A stretch of DNA of 64,000 nucleotides. Source: TMED8 sp038125725 (GTDB lineage: Bacteria > Pseudomonadota > Alphaproteobacteria > Rhodospirillales > Casp-alpha2). The stretch spans positions 62,001 to 126,000 of the forward strand of contig JAYPEK010000007.1 in the NCBI GenBank assembly GCA_038125725.1. Direction: 5' to 3'. Shown piece by piece: positions 43,436 through 52,939 of this stretch. The notes under the pieces were generated by a model. That model saw nothing but the letters and a program-made list of their open reading frames with translations. It was not told the DNA's origin and did no database searches. Made by a program: the position numbers and the translations under genes. How positions within the stretch are numbered: position 1 is the first letter of the stretch; every line of letters begins with the position of its first letter.

Positions 43436-44874
43436 GCAAGGTGATCTGGACCGCAACTGACGCCGCCGCCGCCACCCGTGGCGAAGCCGCCGGTGATTGG
43501 GCGGCCACGGGCGTCGTCATCGACAGCCGCCAGGTGGGCGAAGGCGATCTCTTTATCGCCATTGCCGGTCCCAACCACGATGGCCACGACTTCGCCGCTC
43601 AAGCGCTTGCGCAGGGCGCCGCCGCCGTCCTGGTGGAGAAGCAGAAGGCCCAAGGCCTCGATCCGGAAAAGGTGCTGGCCGTCGATGACACCATGGCGGC
43701 GCTGGAAGACCTGGCCCGCGCCGCGCGCGACCGCACCGAGGCCCGCATCGCCGCCGTCACCGGCAGCGTCGGCAAGACCGGCACCAAGGAGGCGCTGGGC
43801 CTGGCGTTGCGCGCCCAGACCGACGACGGTGCCGTCAGCGTCACCGAGGGCAATCTCAACAACCACTGGGGTCTGCCCTTGAGCCTGGCGCGCATGGCCG
43901 CCGACACGCGTTACGGCGTCTTCGAGATGGGCATGAACCATGCCGGTGAAATCTCGCCGCTGTCGCGCATGGCGCGCCCGCATGTGGCCTTGATCACCAC
44001 CGTCGCCCATACCCACAGCGAATATTTCGACGGCCTGGAAGCCATCGCCGATGCCAAGGCGGAGATTTTCGACGGCATCACCGAAGAGGGCACCGCCGTC
44101 CTCAACCGCGACAACCCGATGTTTCCGCGCCTGGAAGCGGCGGCAAGGCGCGCCGGTGTCGGGCGTATCGTCACCTTCGGCGCCGGCGTTGAGGCCGATT
44201 GCCGGCTGCTGGCATTCACTGCCGATGCGGAAGGCAGCGAGATCGAAGCCGAGATCGCCGGGCGCAAGATCGATTGCCGCCTGGGCCAGCCGGGCCGGCA
44301 CCTGGCGCTCAATTCGCTGGGCGTGCTGGCCGCCGTAGACGCCCTCGGCGCCGACGTGGAACTGGCGGCGCAGGCGCTCCGCTACCTGGCGGGGCTGCCC
44401 GGCCGCGGCGAGCGCATGCGGGTGGCGTTGGCGCATGGCGGCTTCGACCTCATCGACGAGAGCTACAACGCCTCGCCGGTTTCCATGGCCGCCGCCATCC
44501 AGGTGCTTGCCGCCAGCCGGCCGATGCCGGGCGGGCGCCGCATCGCGGTGCTCGGCGACATGCTGGAACTGGGCGACAAGGCCGAAACCCTGCACGCCGC
44601 GCTGGTGGCGCCGCTGGCCGAGGGCGGCATCGACAAAGTCTTCACCTGCGGTGCGCATATGCAGGCGCTCTGGAACGCGCTGCCCGCCGACATGCGGGGC
44701 GGCCATGCGGCCAGCGCCGACGCGCTGGCGCCGCTGGTCACCGCCTTCGTCGATGCCGGCGACGTGGTCATGGTCAAGGGCTCCAACGGCAGCCGCACGG
44801 CGGCCATCGTTGCCGGGCTCAAGGAACTGGACGATGCGGCCGGCACCCGGCCGCGCGTGGTGAACGGGGGCTGA
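43432..44874 (+). CDS. murF: UDP-MurNAc-pentapeptide synthetase MurF
   Basis: Adds the D-Ala-D-Ala dipeptide to finish the UDP-MurNAc pentapeptide, 480 residues. It has the N-terminal VIDSRQVGEGDLFIA, the ATP loop VTGSVGKTGTKEAL and the EGNLNNHWGLPL segment typical of MurF. FEMGMNHAGEI and DESYNASPVSM follow. It overlaps murE by 4 nt (ATGA) and ends 6 nt before mraY. Confidence 0.97.
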   Translation: MSKVIWTATDAAAATRGEAAGDWAATGVVIDSRQVGEGDLFIAIAGPNHDGHDFAAQALAQGAAAVLVEKQKAQGLDPEKVLAVDDTMAALEDLARAARDRTEARIAAVTGSVGKTGTKEALGLALRAQTDDGAVSVTEGNLNNHWGLPLSLARMAADTRYGVFEMGMNHAGEISPLSRMARPHVALITTVAHTHSEYFDGLEAIADAKAEIFDGITEEGTAVLNRDNPMFPRLEAAARRAGVGRIVTFGAGVEADCRLLAFTADAEGSEIEAEIAGRKIDCRLGQPGRHLALNSLGVLAAVDALGADVELAAQALRYLAGLPGRGERMRVALAHGGFDLIDESYNASPVSMAAAIQVLAASRPMPGGRRIAVLGDMLELGDKAETLHAALVAPLAEGGIDKVFTCGAHMQALWNALPADMRGGHAASADALAPLVTAFVDAGDVVMVKGSNGSRTAAIVAGLKELDDAAGTRPRVVNGG

Positions 44875-44880
44875 CGGGCG

Positions 44881-45969
44881 ATGCTTTACCATATCCTCGT
44901 TCCCCTGGCGGACCAGTTCGGCGCGCTCAACGTCTTCCGCTACCTGACCTTCCGCACCGGCGGCGCGGTCATTACCGCGCTGATCATCAGCTTCCTGTTC
45001 GGCCCGGTGCTGATCGAGATGCTGAAGTCGCGCCAGAAGGGCGGCCAGCCGATCCGCGCCGACGGGCCGGAATCGCACCTGCTCACCAAACAGGGCACGC
45101 CGACCATGGGCGGCGTGCTGATCCTGTTGGCGCTCGGCCTGGCGACGCTCTTGTGGGCCGATCTCGGCAACGGCTTCATCTGGGCGGCGCTCGGCGTCAC
45201 GCTGGCGTTCGGCACCATCGGCTTCCTCGACGACTACATGAAGGTCTCGAAGCGCGACAGCCGCGGCCTGCCGGGCAAGTTGAAACTGCTGATGCAGGTC
45301 GTCATCGCCGCCATCGCCACCTTCTGGATCATGCGCCACCTGCCGGCCGAGATGGTGACGACCCTGACCATCCCGTTCTTCAAGAATATCATTCTGAACC
45401 TGGGATGGATGTTCATTGTCTTCGCCGTGTTCGTCATGGTTGGCGCGTCCAACGCCGTCAACCTGACCGACGGCCTCGACGGCCTGGCCATCGTGCCGGT
45501 GATGATCGCCGCCGGGGTGTTCGCGGCCATCGCTTACCTGTCGGGCCACAGCGTCTTCGCCAACTACCTGCAGATCCACCACATTCCGGGCGCCGGCGAA
45601 TTGGCGGTGTTCTGCGGCGCGCTGGTGGGCTCGGCGCTCGGTTTCCTGTGGTTCAACGCGCCGCCGGCCAAGGTGTTCATGGGCGACACCGGTTCGTTGG
45701 CGCTGGGCGGCGCCTTGGGCGCCATCAGCGTGATCACCAAGCACGAGCTGGTGCTGGCCATCGTCGGCGGGCTGTTCGTCCTGGAGACGGTGAGCGTCGT
45801 CGTCCAGGTGGTGTCGTTCAAGCTGACCGGCAAGCGCGTCTTCGCCATGGCGCCGCTGCACCATCATTTCGAAAAGAAGGGCTGGGCCGAGAGCACCATC
45901 GTCATCCGGTTCTGGATCATCGCCATGATCCTGGCCCTGGCGGGTCTTTCGACCCTGAAGCTCAGGTGA
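44881..45969 (+). CDS. mraY: Phospho-MurNAc-pentapeptide transferase MraY
   Basis: Ten-helix integral membrane enzyme making lipid I from UDP-MurNAc-pentapeptide and undecaprenyl phosphate, 362 residues. The catalytic and Mg-binding motifs are visible: GTPTMGG, FLDDYMKV, NLTDGLDGLA, MGDTGSLALGG and APLHHHFEKKGW. It begins 6 nt after murF and ends 10 nt before murD. Confidence 0.98.
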   Translation: MLYHILVPLADQFGALNVFRYLTFRTGGAVITALIISFLFGPVLIEMLKSRQKGGQPIRADGPESHLLTKQGTPTMGGVLILLALGLATLLWADLGNGFIWAALGVTLAFGTIGFLDDYMKVSKRDSRGLPGKLKLLMQVVIAAIATFWIMRHLPAEMVTTLTIPFFKNIILNLGWMFIVFAVFVMVGASNAVNLTDGLDGLAIVPVMIAAGVFAAIAYLSGHSVFANYLQIHHIPGAGELAVFCGALVGSALGFLWFNAPPAKVFMGDTGSLALGGALGAISVITKHELVLAIVGGLFVLETVSVVVQVVSFKLTGKRVFAMAPLHHHFEKKGWAESTIVIRFWIIAMILALAGLSTLKLR

Positions 45970-45979
45970 GGGGGCGCGG

Positions 45980-47431
45980 ATGATCGACGTATTCCCCTTC
46001 GCGGGCTATCCCGTCGCGGTTTTCGGCCTCGGCCAATCGGGGCTGGCGACCGCGCGCGCACTCGTGCGCAGCGAGGCCGAGGTCTGGGCCTGGGACGACA
46101 ACGAAAACGCCCGCCAGCGCGCCGAGGACGAAGGCATTCCGCTGGTCGATCTCTACCATTGCGACTGGCGCGAGCTGACGACGCTGGTCCTGAGCCCCGG
46201 CGTGCCGCTCAACCATCCGCATCCGCACCCCATCGTCGATCTGGCCCGCGAAGCCGGCTGCGAGGTGATCGGCGACATCGAGCTCCTGGGCCGCACCCAG
46301 CGCTGGTGCAACTACATCGGCATCACCGGCACCAACGGCAAGTCGACGACCACCGCGCTTCTGGGCCACATCATGCAGGTTTCCGGCCGCGAGGCGGAAG
46401 TCGGCGGCAACCTCGGCGTGCCGGCGCTGACGTTGGAGCCGCTCGGGCCGGAAGGCACCTACGTGCTGGAGATGTCGTCCTACCAACTGGAACTGACGGT
46501 CTCTATCACCTTCGACGTGGCGGTGCTGCTGAACCTGAGCGCCGACCACCTGGACCGCCACGGCGGCATGGACGGCTACATCGCCGCCAAGAAGCTGATC
46601 TTCCATCGCCAGACCAAGCCGCGCACGGCGGTGATCGGCGTCGATGACCCGTTCTGCCAGAAGATCGCGGCGGAACTGAAGGCCGCCGACGAGCAGGAAG
46701 TGATCGAGGTCTCGGGCGAGCGCCAAGTGCCGGGCGGCGTCTACGCGATCGACGGCGTTCTCATCGACGACACCGAGGGCTCGGCGACGCCGGTCTGCAA
46801 CCTGCGCGAAAACCCGAGCCTGCCGGGTTCCCACAACGCCCAGAACGCCGCCGCCGCCTACGCCGCCGCCAAGATCGCCGGCGTCGCGCCGCACGCGATC
46901 ATGGCCTGCATCCAGAGCTACCCCGGCCTCGTGCACCGCCAGGAGCCGGTGGAACTGGTGGATGGCGTCGCCTTCGTCAACGATTCCAAGGCCACCAACG
47001 CCGACGCGGCGGCCCGCGCGCTGGCCAGCTACGACATCATCCATTGGATCGCCGGCGGCCGGCCCAAGGAAGGCGGCCTTGGCGTCGCCATGGATCATCT
47101 AGCCGGCGTGCGCCATGCCTACCTGATCGGCGAGGCGGCGCTGGCTTTCTCGCAGGCGCTCGACGGCAAGGTCCCGTTCACGCTTTCCGGCACCCTGGAA
47201 GATGCCGTCCAACAGGCTTTCGAGGCGGCCAGAACGGAGGCCAACCAGCGTCCGGTTGTCCTGCTGTCCCCGGCCTGCGCGTCGTTCGACCAGTTCGCCA
47301 GCTTCGAGGCGCGCGGCGATGCCTTCAAGGAAATGGTCGAGGCGCTGCCGGGTGAGCACCTGGACCCCTATGAAGAGCCCGGCCTGTTTCCGGGCACCGA
47401 GGCGCCGGGTGCGCGGGAAGGTGCCGCATGA
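45980..47431 (+). CDS. murD: UDP-MurNAc-L-Ala:D-Glu ligase MurD
   Basis: Adds D-Glu to UDP-MurNAc-L-Ala, 483 residues. The N-terminal nucleotide domain starts VAVFGLGQSGLATARAL. The ATP loop is GITGTNGKSTTTALL. EMSSYQLE and LNLSADHLDRH follow, then NDSKATNADA and the C-terminal LLSPACASFDQFASFEARGD. All are MurD marks. A tail of about 30 acidic residues ends it. It overlaps ftsW by 4 nt. Confidence 0.97.
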   Translation: MIDVFPFAGYPVAVFGLGQSGLATARALVRSEAEVWAWDDNENARQRAEDEGIPLVDLYHCDWRELTTLVLSPGVPLNHPHPHPIVDLAREAGCEVIGDIELLGRTQRWCNYIGITGTNGKSTTTALLGHIMQVSGREAEVGGNLGVPALTLEPLGPEGTYVLEMSSYQLELTVSITFDVAVLLNLSADHLDRHGGMDGYIAAKKLIFHRQTKPRTAVIGVDDPFCQKIAAELKAADEQEVIEVSGERQVPGGVYAIDGVLIDDTEGSATPVCNLRENPSLPGSHNAQNAAAAYAAAKIAGVAPHAIMACIQSYPGLVHRQEPVELVDGVAFVNDSKATNADAAARALASYDIIHWIAGGRPKEGGLGVAMDHLAGVRHAYLIGEAALAFSQALDGKVPFTLSGTLEDAVQQAFEAARTEANQRPVVLLSPACASFDQFASFEARGDAFKEMVEALPGEHLDPYEEPGLFPGTEAPGAREGAA

Positions 47432-48552
47432 CCACCTGGGCGCGTTCCGATACCTCGCTCGTCGGCCGCTGGTGGTGGACCGTGGACCGCTGGCTGCTGG
47501 CCGCCCTGATCGGGCTCGGGCTCGCGGGCGTCATCCTCACGCTGGCGGCGTCGCCGGCGGTGGCCGAACGCATCGGCCTCGATACCTTCTACTTCGCGCG
47601 CCGCCAGATGGTGTTCATCGGCCTGGCGCTGGCGGTCATGGTGATGGTCTCGTTCCTGTCGCCCAAGGGGGTCAGGCGGCTCGCCGCGTTGACGACGCTC
47701 GGCGCCGTCGTCCTGATGATGGCGACGCTGGTCGCCGGCGTCGAGATCAAGGGTGCCACCCGCTGGCTGCAACTGGGCGGTTTCTCGCTGCAGCCGAGCG
47801 AATTCGCCAAGCCCGGTTTCGCGGTGCTGGCGGCCTGGTTCTTCTCCATGCGCAAGCTGGACGATCATTTCCCCGGTTATGCGCTGGCCACCGGGCTGTT
47901 CACCATCGTTGCCGGGTTGCTGTTGTTGCAGCCGGACGTCGGCATGACGCTGGTGATCGCCGCCATCTGGGGCGTTGAGTTCTTCGTCGCCGGGCTGCCG
48001 TTGGTGTTCGTCGCCGGCCTCGCCATGCTGATGCTGGGCGGCAGCGTCGGCGCCTATTTCACCTTCGACCACGTGCGTTCGCGGGTCGACCGCTTCCTCG
48101 ATCCGGAAGCCGGCATCGGCTATCAGGTGGCGCGTTCCTTGGATGCCTTCCGCAACGGCGGCTGGGCCGGGCGCGGCCCCGGCGAAGGCCGGGTCAAGGA
48201 AGTGCTGCCGGATGCCCACGCCGATTTCATCTTCGCCGTCGCCGGCGAGGAATTCGGCCTCATCGCCTGCCTGATCGTGCTGGCGCTGTTCGTTTTCGTT
48301 GTGCTGCGCGGCTTTAGCCGGGTGCTCAAGGACCAGGACCTGTTCGTGCTGCTCGCCGTGACGGGCCTCCTGACCCAGTTCGGCCTGCAGGCGCTGATCA
48401 ACATGGCGTCGACGGTCAACCTGATGCCGCCCAAGGGCATGACCCTGCCGCTGATTTCCTACGGCGGGTCGTCGACCCTGGCGCTGGGGCTCGGGCTCGG
48501 CATGGTGCTGGCGCTGACCAGGCTGCGTCCCGACCGGGAGGGCATCCGATGA
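47428..48552 (+). CDS. ftsW: Septal peptidoglycan polymerase FtsW
   Basis: SEDS-family glycosyltransferase that polymerises lipid II at the septum with FtsI, 374 residues and ten helices. Marks are GATRWLQLGGFSLQPSEFAK, LLLLQPDVGMT, GRGPGEGRVKEVLPDAHADF, then FAVAGEEFG, and PLISYGGSSTLA. The catalytic Asp is expected in the ADFIFAVAGEEFG-preceding loop. The short cytoplasmic start contains a Trp-rich stretch (RWWWTVDRW). It overlaps murD and murG by 4 nt each. Confidence 0.96.
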   Translation: MTTWARSDTSLVGRWWWTVDRWLLAALIGLGLAGVILTLAASPAVAERIGLDTFYFARRQMVFIGLALAVMVMVSFLSPKGVRRLAALTTLGAVVLMMATLVAGVEIKGATRWLQLGGFSLQPSEFAKPGFAVLAAWFFSMRKLDDHFPGYALATGLFTIVAGLLLLQPDVGMTLVIAAIWGVEFFVAGLPLVFVAGLAMLMLGGSVGAYFTFDHVRSRVDRFLDPEAGIGYQVARSLDAFRNGGWAGRGPGEGRVKEVLPDAHADFIFAVAGEEFGLIACLIVLALFVFVVLRGFSRVLKDQDLFVLLAVTGLLTQFGLQALINMASTVNLMPPKGMTLPLISYGGSSTLALGLGLGMVLALTRLRPDREGIR

Positions 48553-49673
48553 CCGCGCCACGCAACCCGTTGATCATCCTCGCCGCCGGCGGCACCGGCG
48601 GACACGTGTTTCCGGCCGAGGCGCTGGCCACCGAATTGGCTGGCCGTGACTGCCGCCTGGCGCTGATCACCGACCGCCGCGGCGGCGCCTATTCGGGCGT
48701 GCTCGGCAACCTGGAGGCCCATCGCATCCGTGCCGGCGGCGTTGCCGGCAAGCGCATCGTGGCGTTGCTGCAAAGCGGCCCGGAACTGGCCATCGGGCTC
48801 ATTCAGGCACGCGGGCTGTTGAAGAAACTGAAGCCCGACGTGGTCGTCGGCTTCGGCGGTTATGCCTCGGTGCCGACCATGCTGGCGGCCTGCCTGGGCG
48901 GCTTCCGCACCGCCATTCACGAACAGAACGCCGTCTTGGGCCGCGCCAACCGGTTGTTGGCGCCGCGCGTCGACCGGGTCGCCACCTGCTTCGATCCGGT
49001 CGAGGGCCTGCCCGACGGCGCCGAAGGCAAGGTGACGTTGACCGGTATGCCGGTGCGCCCGTCGATCCTGGCCGTCGAGGATGCCGCCTATCCGGCCATC
49101 GCCGACGACGGCCCGTTCCGGCTGTTGGTCATCGGTGGGTCGCAGGGCGCGCGTGTGCTCAGCGACGTGGTGCCGGCGGCCGTGAAGGCCCTGCCGGAAG
49201 CGCTGCGCCAGCGCCTCGAGATCGTCCAGCAATGCCGGCCCGAGGACCTGGACCGGGTCCGCGCTGCCTATGCGGAAATCGGTGCCAAGGCGGAACTGGC
49301 CAGTTTCTTCGACGATGTGCCCCAGCGCCTCGCCGCCGCGCATCTGGTGATCGCGCGGGCGGGCGCCTCCACGGTGGCGGAAGTGACCGCCGTCGGCCGG
49401 CCGTCACTGTTGATCCCTTACCCCTATGCCACCGATGACCACCAGGCGCGCAACGCCCATGCCGTCGACGAGGCCGGCGCCGGCTGGCTGCTGCCGGAAC
49501 CGGCGTTCACGCCGGATGCGCTGGCGGGCCGTATCGAATCCCTGCTCGGCATGCCGGTGGTGCTGGAGCGCACGGCGGCCAACGCCAAGCGCCTTGGGCG
49601 GCCCGGCGCCGCCAAAACCCTGGCCGAACTGGTGCTCGGCCTGGTTCCCAACGGTGAAAGGAGGGGGGCATGA
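48549..49673 (+). CDS. murG: Lipid II synthase MurG
   Basis: Membrane-associated GT-B glycosyltransferase adding GlcNAc to lipid I, 374 residues. The Gly-rich loop GGTGGHVFPAEALA is at the start. VVGFGGYASVPTMLAA and HEQNAVLGRANRLL form the acceptor side. GGSQGARVLSDVVP and ARAGASTVAEVTAVGRPSLL, followed by PYPYATDDHQ, form the UDP-GlcNAc side. It overlaps ftsW and murC by 4 nt each. Confidence 0.97.
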   Translation: MTAPRNPLIILAAGGTGGHVFPAEALATELAGRDCRLALITDRRGGAYSGVLGNLEAHRIRAGGVAGKRIVALLQSGPELAIGLIQARGLLKKLKPDVVVGFGGYASVPTMLAACLGGFRTAIHEQNAVLGRANRLLAPRVDRVATCFDPVEGLPDGAEGKVTLTGMPVRPSILAVEDAAYPAIADDGPFRLLVIGGSQGARVLSDVVPAAVKALPEALRQRLEIVQQCRPEDLDRVRAAYAEIGAKAELASFFDDVPQRLAAAHLVIARAGASTVAEVTAVGRPSLLIPYPYATDDHQARNAHAVDEAGAGWLLPEPAFTPDALAGRIESLLGMPVVLERTAANAKRLGRPGAAKTLAELVLGLVPNGERRGA

Positions 49674-51109
49674 GAAGCCTTCCCTTGGATCTCGGCACCC
49701 TGCATTTCGTCGGCATCGGCGGCATCGGCATGAGCGGCATCGCCGAAGTGCTGCATACGCTGGGTTATGCCGTGCAGGGCTCGGACCTCGGTGACAGCGC
49801 CAACGTGCAGCGGCTCCGGGGGCTCGGTATCCAAGTGGCCGTCGGCCATAACGCCGCCAACCTGGGGGACGCGCAGGTGGTGGTGATCTCGAGCGCCGTC
49901 AAGCGTGATAACCCGGAAGTCGCCGCCGCCCGCGACCGGCTTATCCCGGTGGTGCGCCGGGCCGAGATGCTGGGTGAGCTGATGCGCCTTAAATGGTCGA
50001 TCGCGGTGGGCGGCACCCACGGCAAGACCACGACCACGTCGCTGATCGCGGCGATGCTGGATGGCGCCGGGCTCGACCCGACCGTCATCAACGGCGGCAT
50101 CATCAATGCCTGGGGCACCAACGCGCGGCTCGGCAGTGGCGACTGGCTGGTGGCGGAGGCCGACGAGTCCGACGGCACGTTCCTGAAGCTGCCGGCGACA
50201 GTGGCGGTGGTCACCAACATCGACCCCGAGCACATGGAGCACTACGGCACCTTCGACGACCTGCGCCGCGCCTTCGACCATTTCGTCGAGAACATCCCGT
50301 TCTACGGCTTTGCCACGCTCTGCGTCGATCATCCGGAAGTACAGGCGATGATCCCGCGCGTTTCCGACCGGCGCATCATCACCTACGGCTTCTCGCCGCA
50401 GGCGGATGTACGCGGTGTCGACCTGCAAACCGGTCCCGGCGGCACGCGCTTCGACATCGTATTGACCGACCGCAAGACCGGCACCGAAGAGCGGTTTAAG
50501 GATTTCCTTTTGCCGATGATCGGCGAGCACAACGTGCAGAACGCGCTCGCCGCCATCGCCATCGGCTGGGAGATGCAGATCCCGGAGGCCAAGATGCGCG
50601 CGGCGCTGGCTGGGTTCGAAGGCGTCAAGCGCCGCTTCACCCGTACCGGCGAGACCGACGGCATCACCGTTATCGACGACTACGGCCACCACCCCGTCGA
50701 GATCGCCGCCGTCCTGAAGGCGGCGCGTGCCGCGACGCGGAGCCGCGTCATCGCCGTCGTGCAGCCGCACCGCTTCACTCGGCTGCGCGATCTGTTCGAG
50801 GATTTCTGCACCTGCTTCAACGATGCAGACGCGGTCGTGGTTGCGCCGGTGCATCCGGCCGGCGAGCAACCCATCGAGGGCGTCGATTCCGCTGCCCTGG
50901 CCGAGGGGCTCCGCCATCACGGTCACCGGGCGGTGCGGACCCTTGCCGGCCCGGACGACCTGCCGGGCCTGATCGACGAATTGGCGGAGGCGGGCGATCT
51001 GGTGGTCTGCCTGGGCGCGGGATCGATTTCCGCCTGGGCCAATGCGCTGCCAGACGACCTGCGCCGGCTGCGCGCGGCAAAGAAGGAGGCGGCGAATGAT
51101 GCCGGCTGA
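49670..51109 (+). CDS. murC: UDP-MurNAc:L-Ala ligase MurC
   Basis: First amino-acid ligase of the murein precursor route, 479 residues. The start reads LHFVGIGGIGMSGIAEVLH and the ATP loop is VGGTHGKTTTTSLIA. VAEADESDGTFLKL and ITVIDDYGHHPVEI follow, then FQPHRFTRL-type sequence as VVQPHRFTRLRDLF. It overlaps murG by 4 nt and murB by 14 nt. Confidence 0.97.
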   Translation: MRSLPLDLGTLHFVGIGGIGMSGIAEVLHTLGYAVQGSDLGDSANVQRLRGLGIQVAVGHNAANLGDAQVVVISSAVKRDNPEVAAARDRLIPVVRRAEMLGELMRLKWSIAVGGTHGKTTTTSLIAAMLDGAGLDPTVINGGIINAWGTNARLGSGDWLVAEADESDGTFLKLPATVAVVTNIDPEHMEHYGTFDDLRRAFDHFVENIPFYGFATLCVDHPEVQAMIPRVSDRRIITYGFSPQADVRGVDLQTGPGGTRFDIVLTDRKTGTEERFKDFLLPMIGEHNVQNALAAIAIGWEMQIPEAKMRAALAGFEGVKRRFTRTGETDGITVIDDYGHHPVEIAAVLKAARAATRSRVIAVVQPHRFTRLRDLFEDFCTCFNDADAVVVAPVHPAGEQPIEGVDSAALAEGLRHHGHRAVRTLAGPDDLPGLIDELAEAGDLVVCLGAGSISAWANALPDDLRRLRAAKKEAANDAG

Positions 51110-52040
51110 GCCCATGCCGTCGCTGATCGAGCGCTTGCCCCCTGTGCGCGGGCGGCTGGAAGCCGCGGCGCCCCTGGCGCGTTATACCTGGTTCAAGACC
51201 GGCGGCCCGGCTGAGGTGCTGTTTCAGCCCGCCGACGCCGACGATCTGGCGGCATTCCTGGCCGCCGTCGATCCGGCCGTGCCGGTGACGGTGTTCGGCA
51301 ATGCCTCTAACCTGCTGATCCGCGACGGCGGCATCGATGGCGTCGTTATCCGCTTGGGCCGCGCCTTTTCCGCCATCGCCGTCGACGGCCTGGAGATCAC
51401 CGCCGGTGCCGGCGCTGCCGATTTGAACGTCGCCCGCGCGGCCCGCGATGCCGGCATTGCCGGGCTCGAATTTCTGGCTGGCGTGCCGGGCGCCATCGGC
51501 GGCGCGGTCCGGATGAACGCCGGTGCCTACGGCGGCGAGATTGCCGACGTTCTGGTCAGCGCCGACGTGGTCGGATCGGACGGCATCCGCGCGACCTTGA
51601 CGAAAGATGCCATCGGCTTTTCCTACCGCCGTTCGGGCCTGGCCGAAGGCGCCATCGTGGTTGCGGTGCGTCTTAAGGGTGAGGCCGGCGACAAGGACGC
51701 CATCGCCGCGCGGATGGACAATATCCAGCGCCAGCGCGAGGCCTCGCAGCCGGTGCGTACCATGACCGGCGGTTCCACCTTCAAGAATCCGCAAGGCCAC
51801 AAGGCCTGGGAACTGGTCGATGCGGCCGGCTGCCGGGGGCTCCGACGGGGCCAGGCCGTGGTCTCCGAGCAGCATTGCAATTTCCTCGTCAACGAGGGCG
51901 GCGCCACGGCGGCCGACCTGGAAGGGCTCGGCGAGGAAGTGCGCCGCCGGGTGATGGCGCATGCGGGCATCGAGTTGGAATGGGAAATCCGCCGCGTCGG
52001 CAAGCCGGCGGGCGCGGGCCTTTCGGAGGTGACGTCATGA
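51096..52040 (+). CDS. murB: UDP-N-acetylenolpyruvoylglucosamine reductase MurB
   Basis: FAD enzyme that reduces enolpyruvyl-UDP-GlcNAc to UDP-MurNAc, 314 residues. It has NTWFKTGGPA-like TWFKTGGPAEVLF, GNASNLLIRDGG, GIAGLEFLAGVPGAIGGAV, then RMNAGAYGGE, and GSTFKNPQGHKAWELVDAAG. This is the type II-like short MurB layout. GGAGG (51085-51089) is 6 nt before the ATG at 51096 and 9 nt before a second ATG at 51099. A start at 51042 lies deep in murC and has no site. Confidence 0.96.
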   Translation: MMPAEPMPSLIERLPPVRGRLEAAAPLARYTWFKTGGPAEVLFQPADADDLAAFLAAVDPAVPVTVFGNASNLLIRDGGIDGVVIRLGRAFSAIAVDGLEITAGAGAADLNVARAARDAGIAGLEFLAGVPGAIGGAVRMNAGAYGGEIADVLVSADVVGSDGIRATLTKDAIGFSYRRSGLAEGAIVVAVRLKGEAGDKDAIAARMDNIQRQREASQPVRTMTGGSTFKNPQGHKAWELVDAAGCRGLRRGQAVVSEQHCNFLVNEGGATAADLEGLGEEVRRRVMAHAGIELEWEIRRVGKPAGAGLSEVTS

Positions 52041-52939
52041 CCAAGCACGTTGCCATCCTGATGGGCGGCTGGTCGGCGGAGCGCGAGGTGTCGCTGGTCT
52101 CCGGCGCCGCTTGCACCAAGGCCTTGAAGGAAGCCGGTTACGACGTCACGCCGATCGACGTACAGCGCGACATGGGTGCCTTGATGACGCGGCTCTACCC
52201 GAAACCGGACGCGGTGTTCAACGCGCTGCACGGGCGCTACGGCGAGGACGGCTGCGTGCAGGGGCTGTTGGATATCCTGGGTATTCCCTACACCCATTCG
52301 GGGCTGTTGGCGTCGGCGCTCGCCATGGACAAGCCGATGGCCAAGAAGCAATTCGCCGCCGCCGGCATTCCCGTCGCCGAGCACGTCATCGTCACGCCGG
52401 ACGAGATTCTGGCCGGCGACGTCATGCCGCGTCCCTATGTGATCAAGCCGGCCAACGAAGGCTCCAGCGTCGGCGTGCAGATCGTACGCGAAGGCGACAA
52501 CGGCCCGGTCATGGACGACGGCATGGTCGGCAGCCGCCAGATGATGGTCGAGCGCATGATCGAGGGGCGCGAGCTGACCGTTGCGGTCATGGGCGGCGAG
52601 GCGCTGGCGGTCACGGAAGTGACGACGCACCGGGGGTTCTACGACTACGACGCCAAGTACGTGGACGGCGGTTCAATCCACCAGATTCCCGCCGATATCG
52701 ACGACGGCCTGACCCAGGAGACCATGCGGTTGGCGGAGTTGGCGCACGAGGCGCTGGGATGCCGGGGCGTTTCCCGGGCGGATTTCCGTTACGACGGCGA
52801 CAGTCTCTACATCCTCGAGGTCAACACCCAGCCCGGCATGACGCCGACCTCGCTGGTGCCGGAACAGGCTCTCTACAAGGGCATGTCTTTCCCCGACCTG
52901 GTGTCGTGGATGGTTGAAAACGCGGAGTACGATCAATGA
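52037..52939 (+). CDS. ddl: D-alanine-D-alanine ligase
   Basis: ATP-grasp enzyme making the D-Ala-D-Ala dipeptide used by MurF, 300 residues. Marks are VAILMGGWSAEREVSLVSG at the start, ALHGRYGEDGCVQGLLD, VIKPANEGSSVGV in the ATP lid region, SRADFRYDGD and LEVNTQPGMTPTSLVPE at the end. It overlaps murB and ftsQ by 4 nt each (ATGA). Confidence 0.97.
   Translation: MTKHVAILMGGWSAEREVSLVSGAACTKALKEAGYDVTPIDVQRDMGALMTRLYPKPDAVFNALHGRYGEDGCVQGLLDILGIPYTHSGLLASALAMDKPMAKKQFAAAGIPVAEHVIVTPDEILAGDVMPRPYVIKPANEGSSVGVQIVREGDNGPVMDDGMVGSRQMMVERMIEGRELTVAVMGGEALAVTEVTTHRGFYDYDAKYVDGGSIHQIPADIDDGLTQETMRLAELAHEALGCRGVSRADFRYDGDSLYILEVNTQPGMTPTSLVPEQALYKGMSFPDLVSWMVENAEYDQ

Noticed and set aside
43027..45867. 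946-codon minus-strand frame opposite murE-murF-mraY
   Set aside because: It mirrors three unmistakable dcw genes and its translation has no domain pattern.
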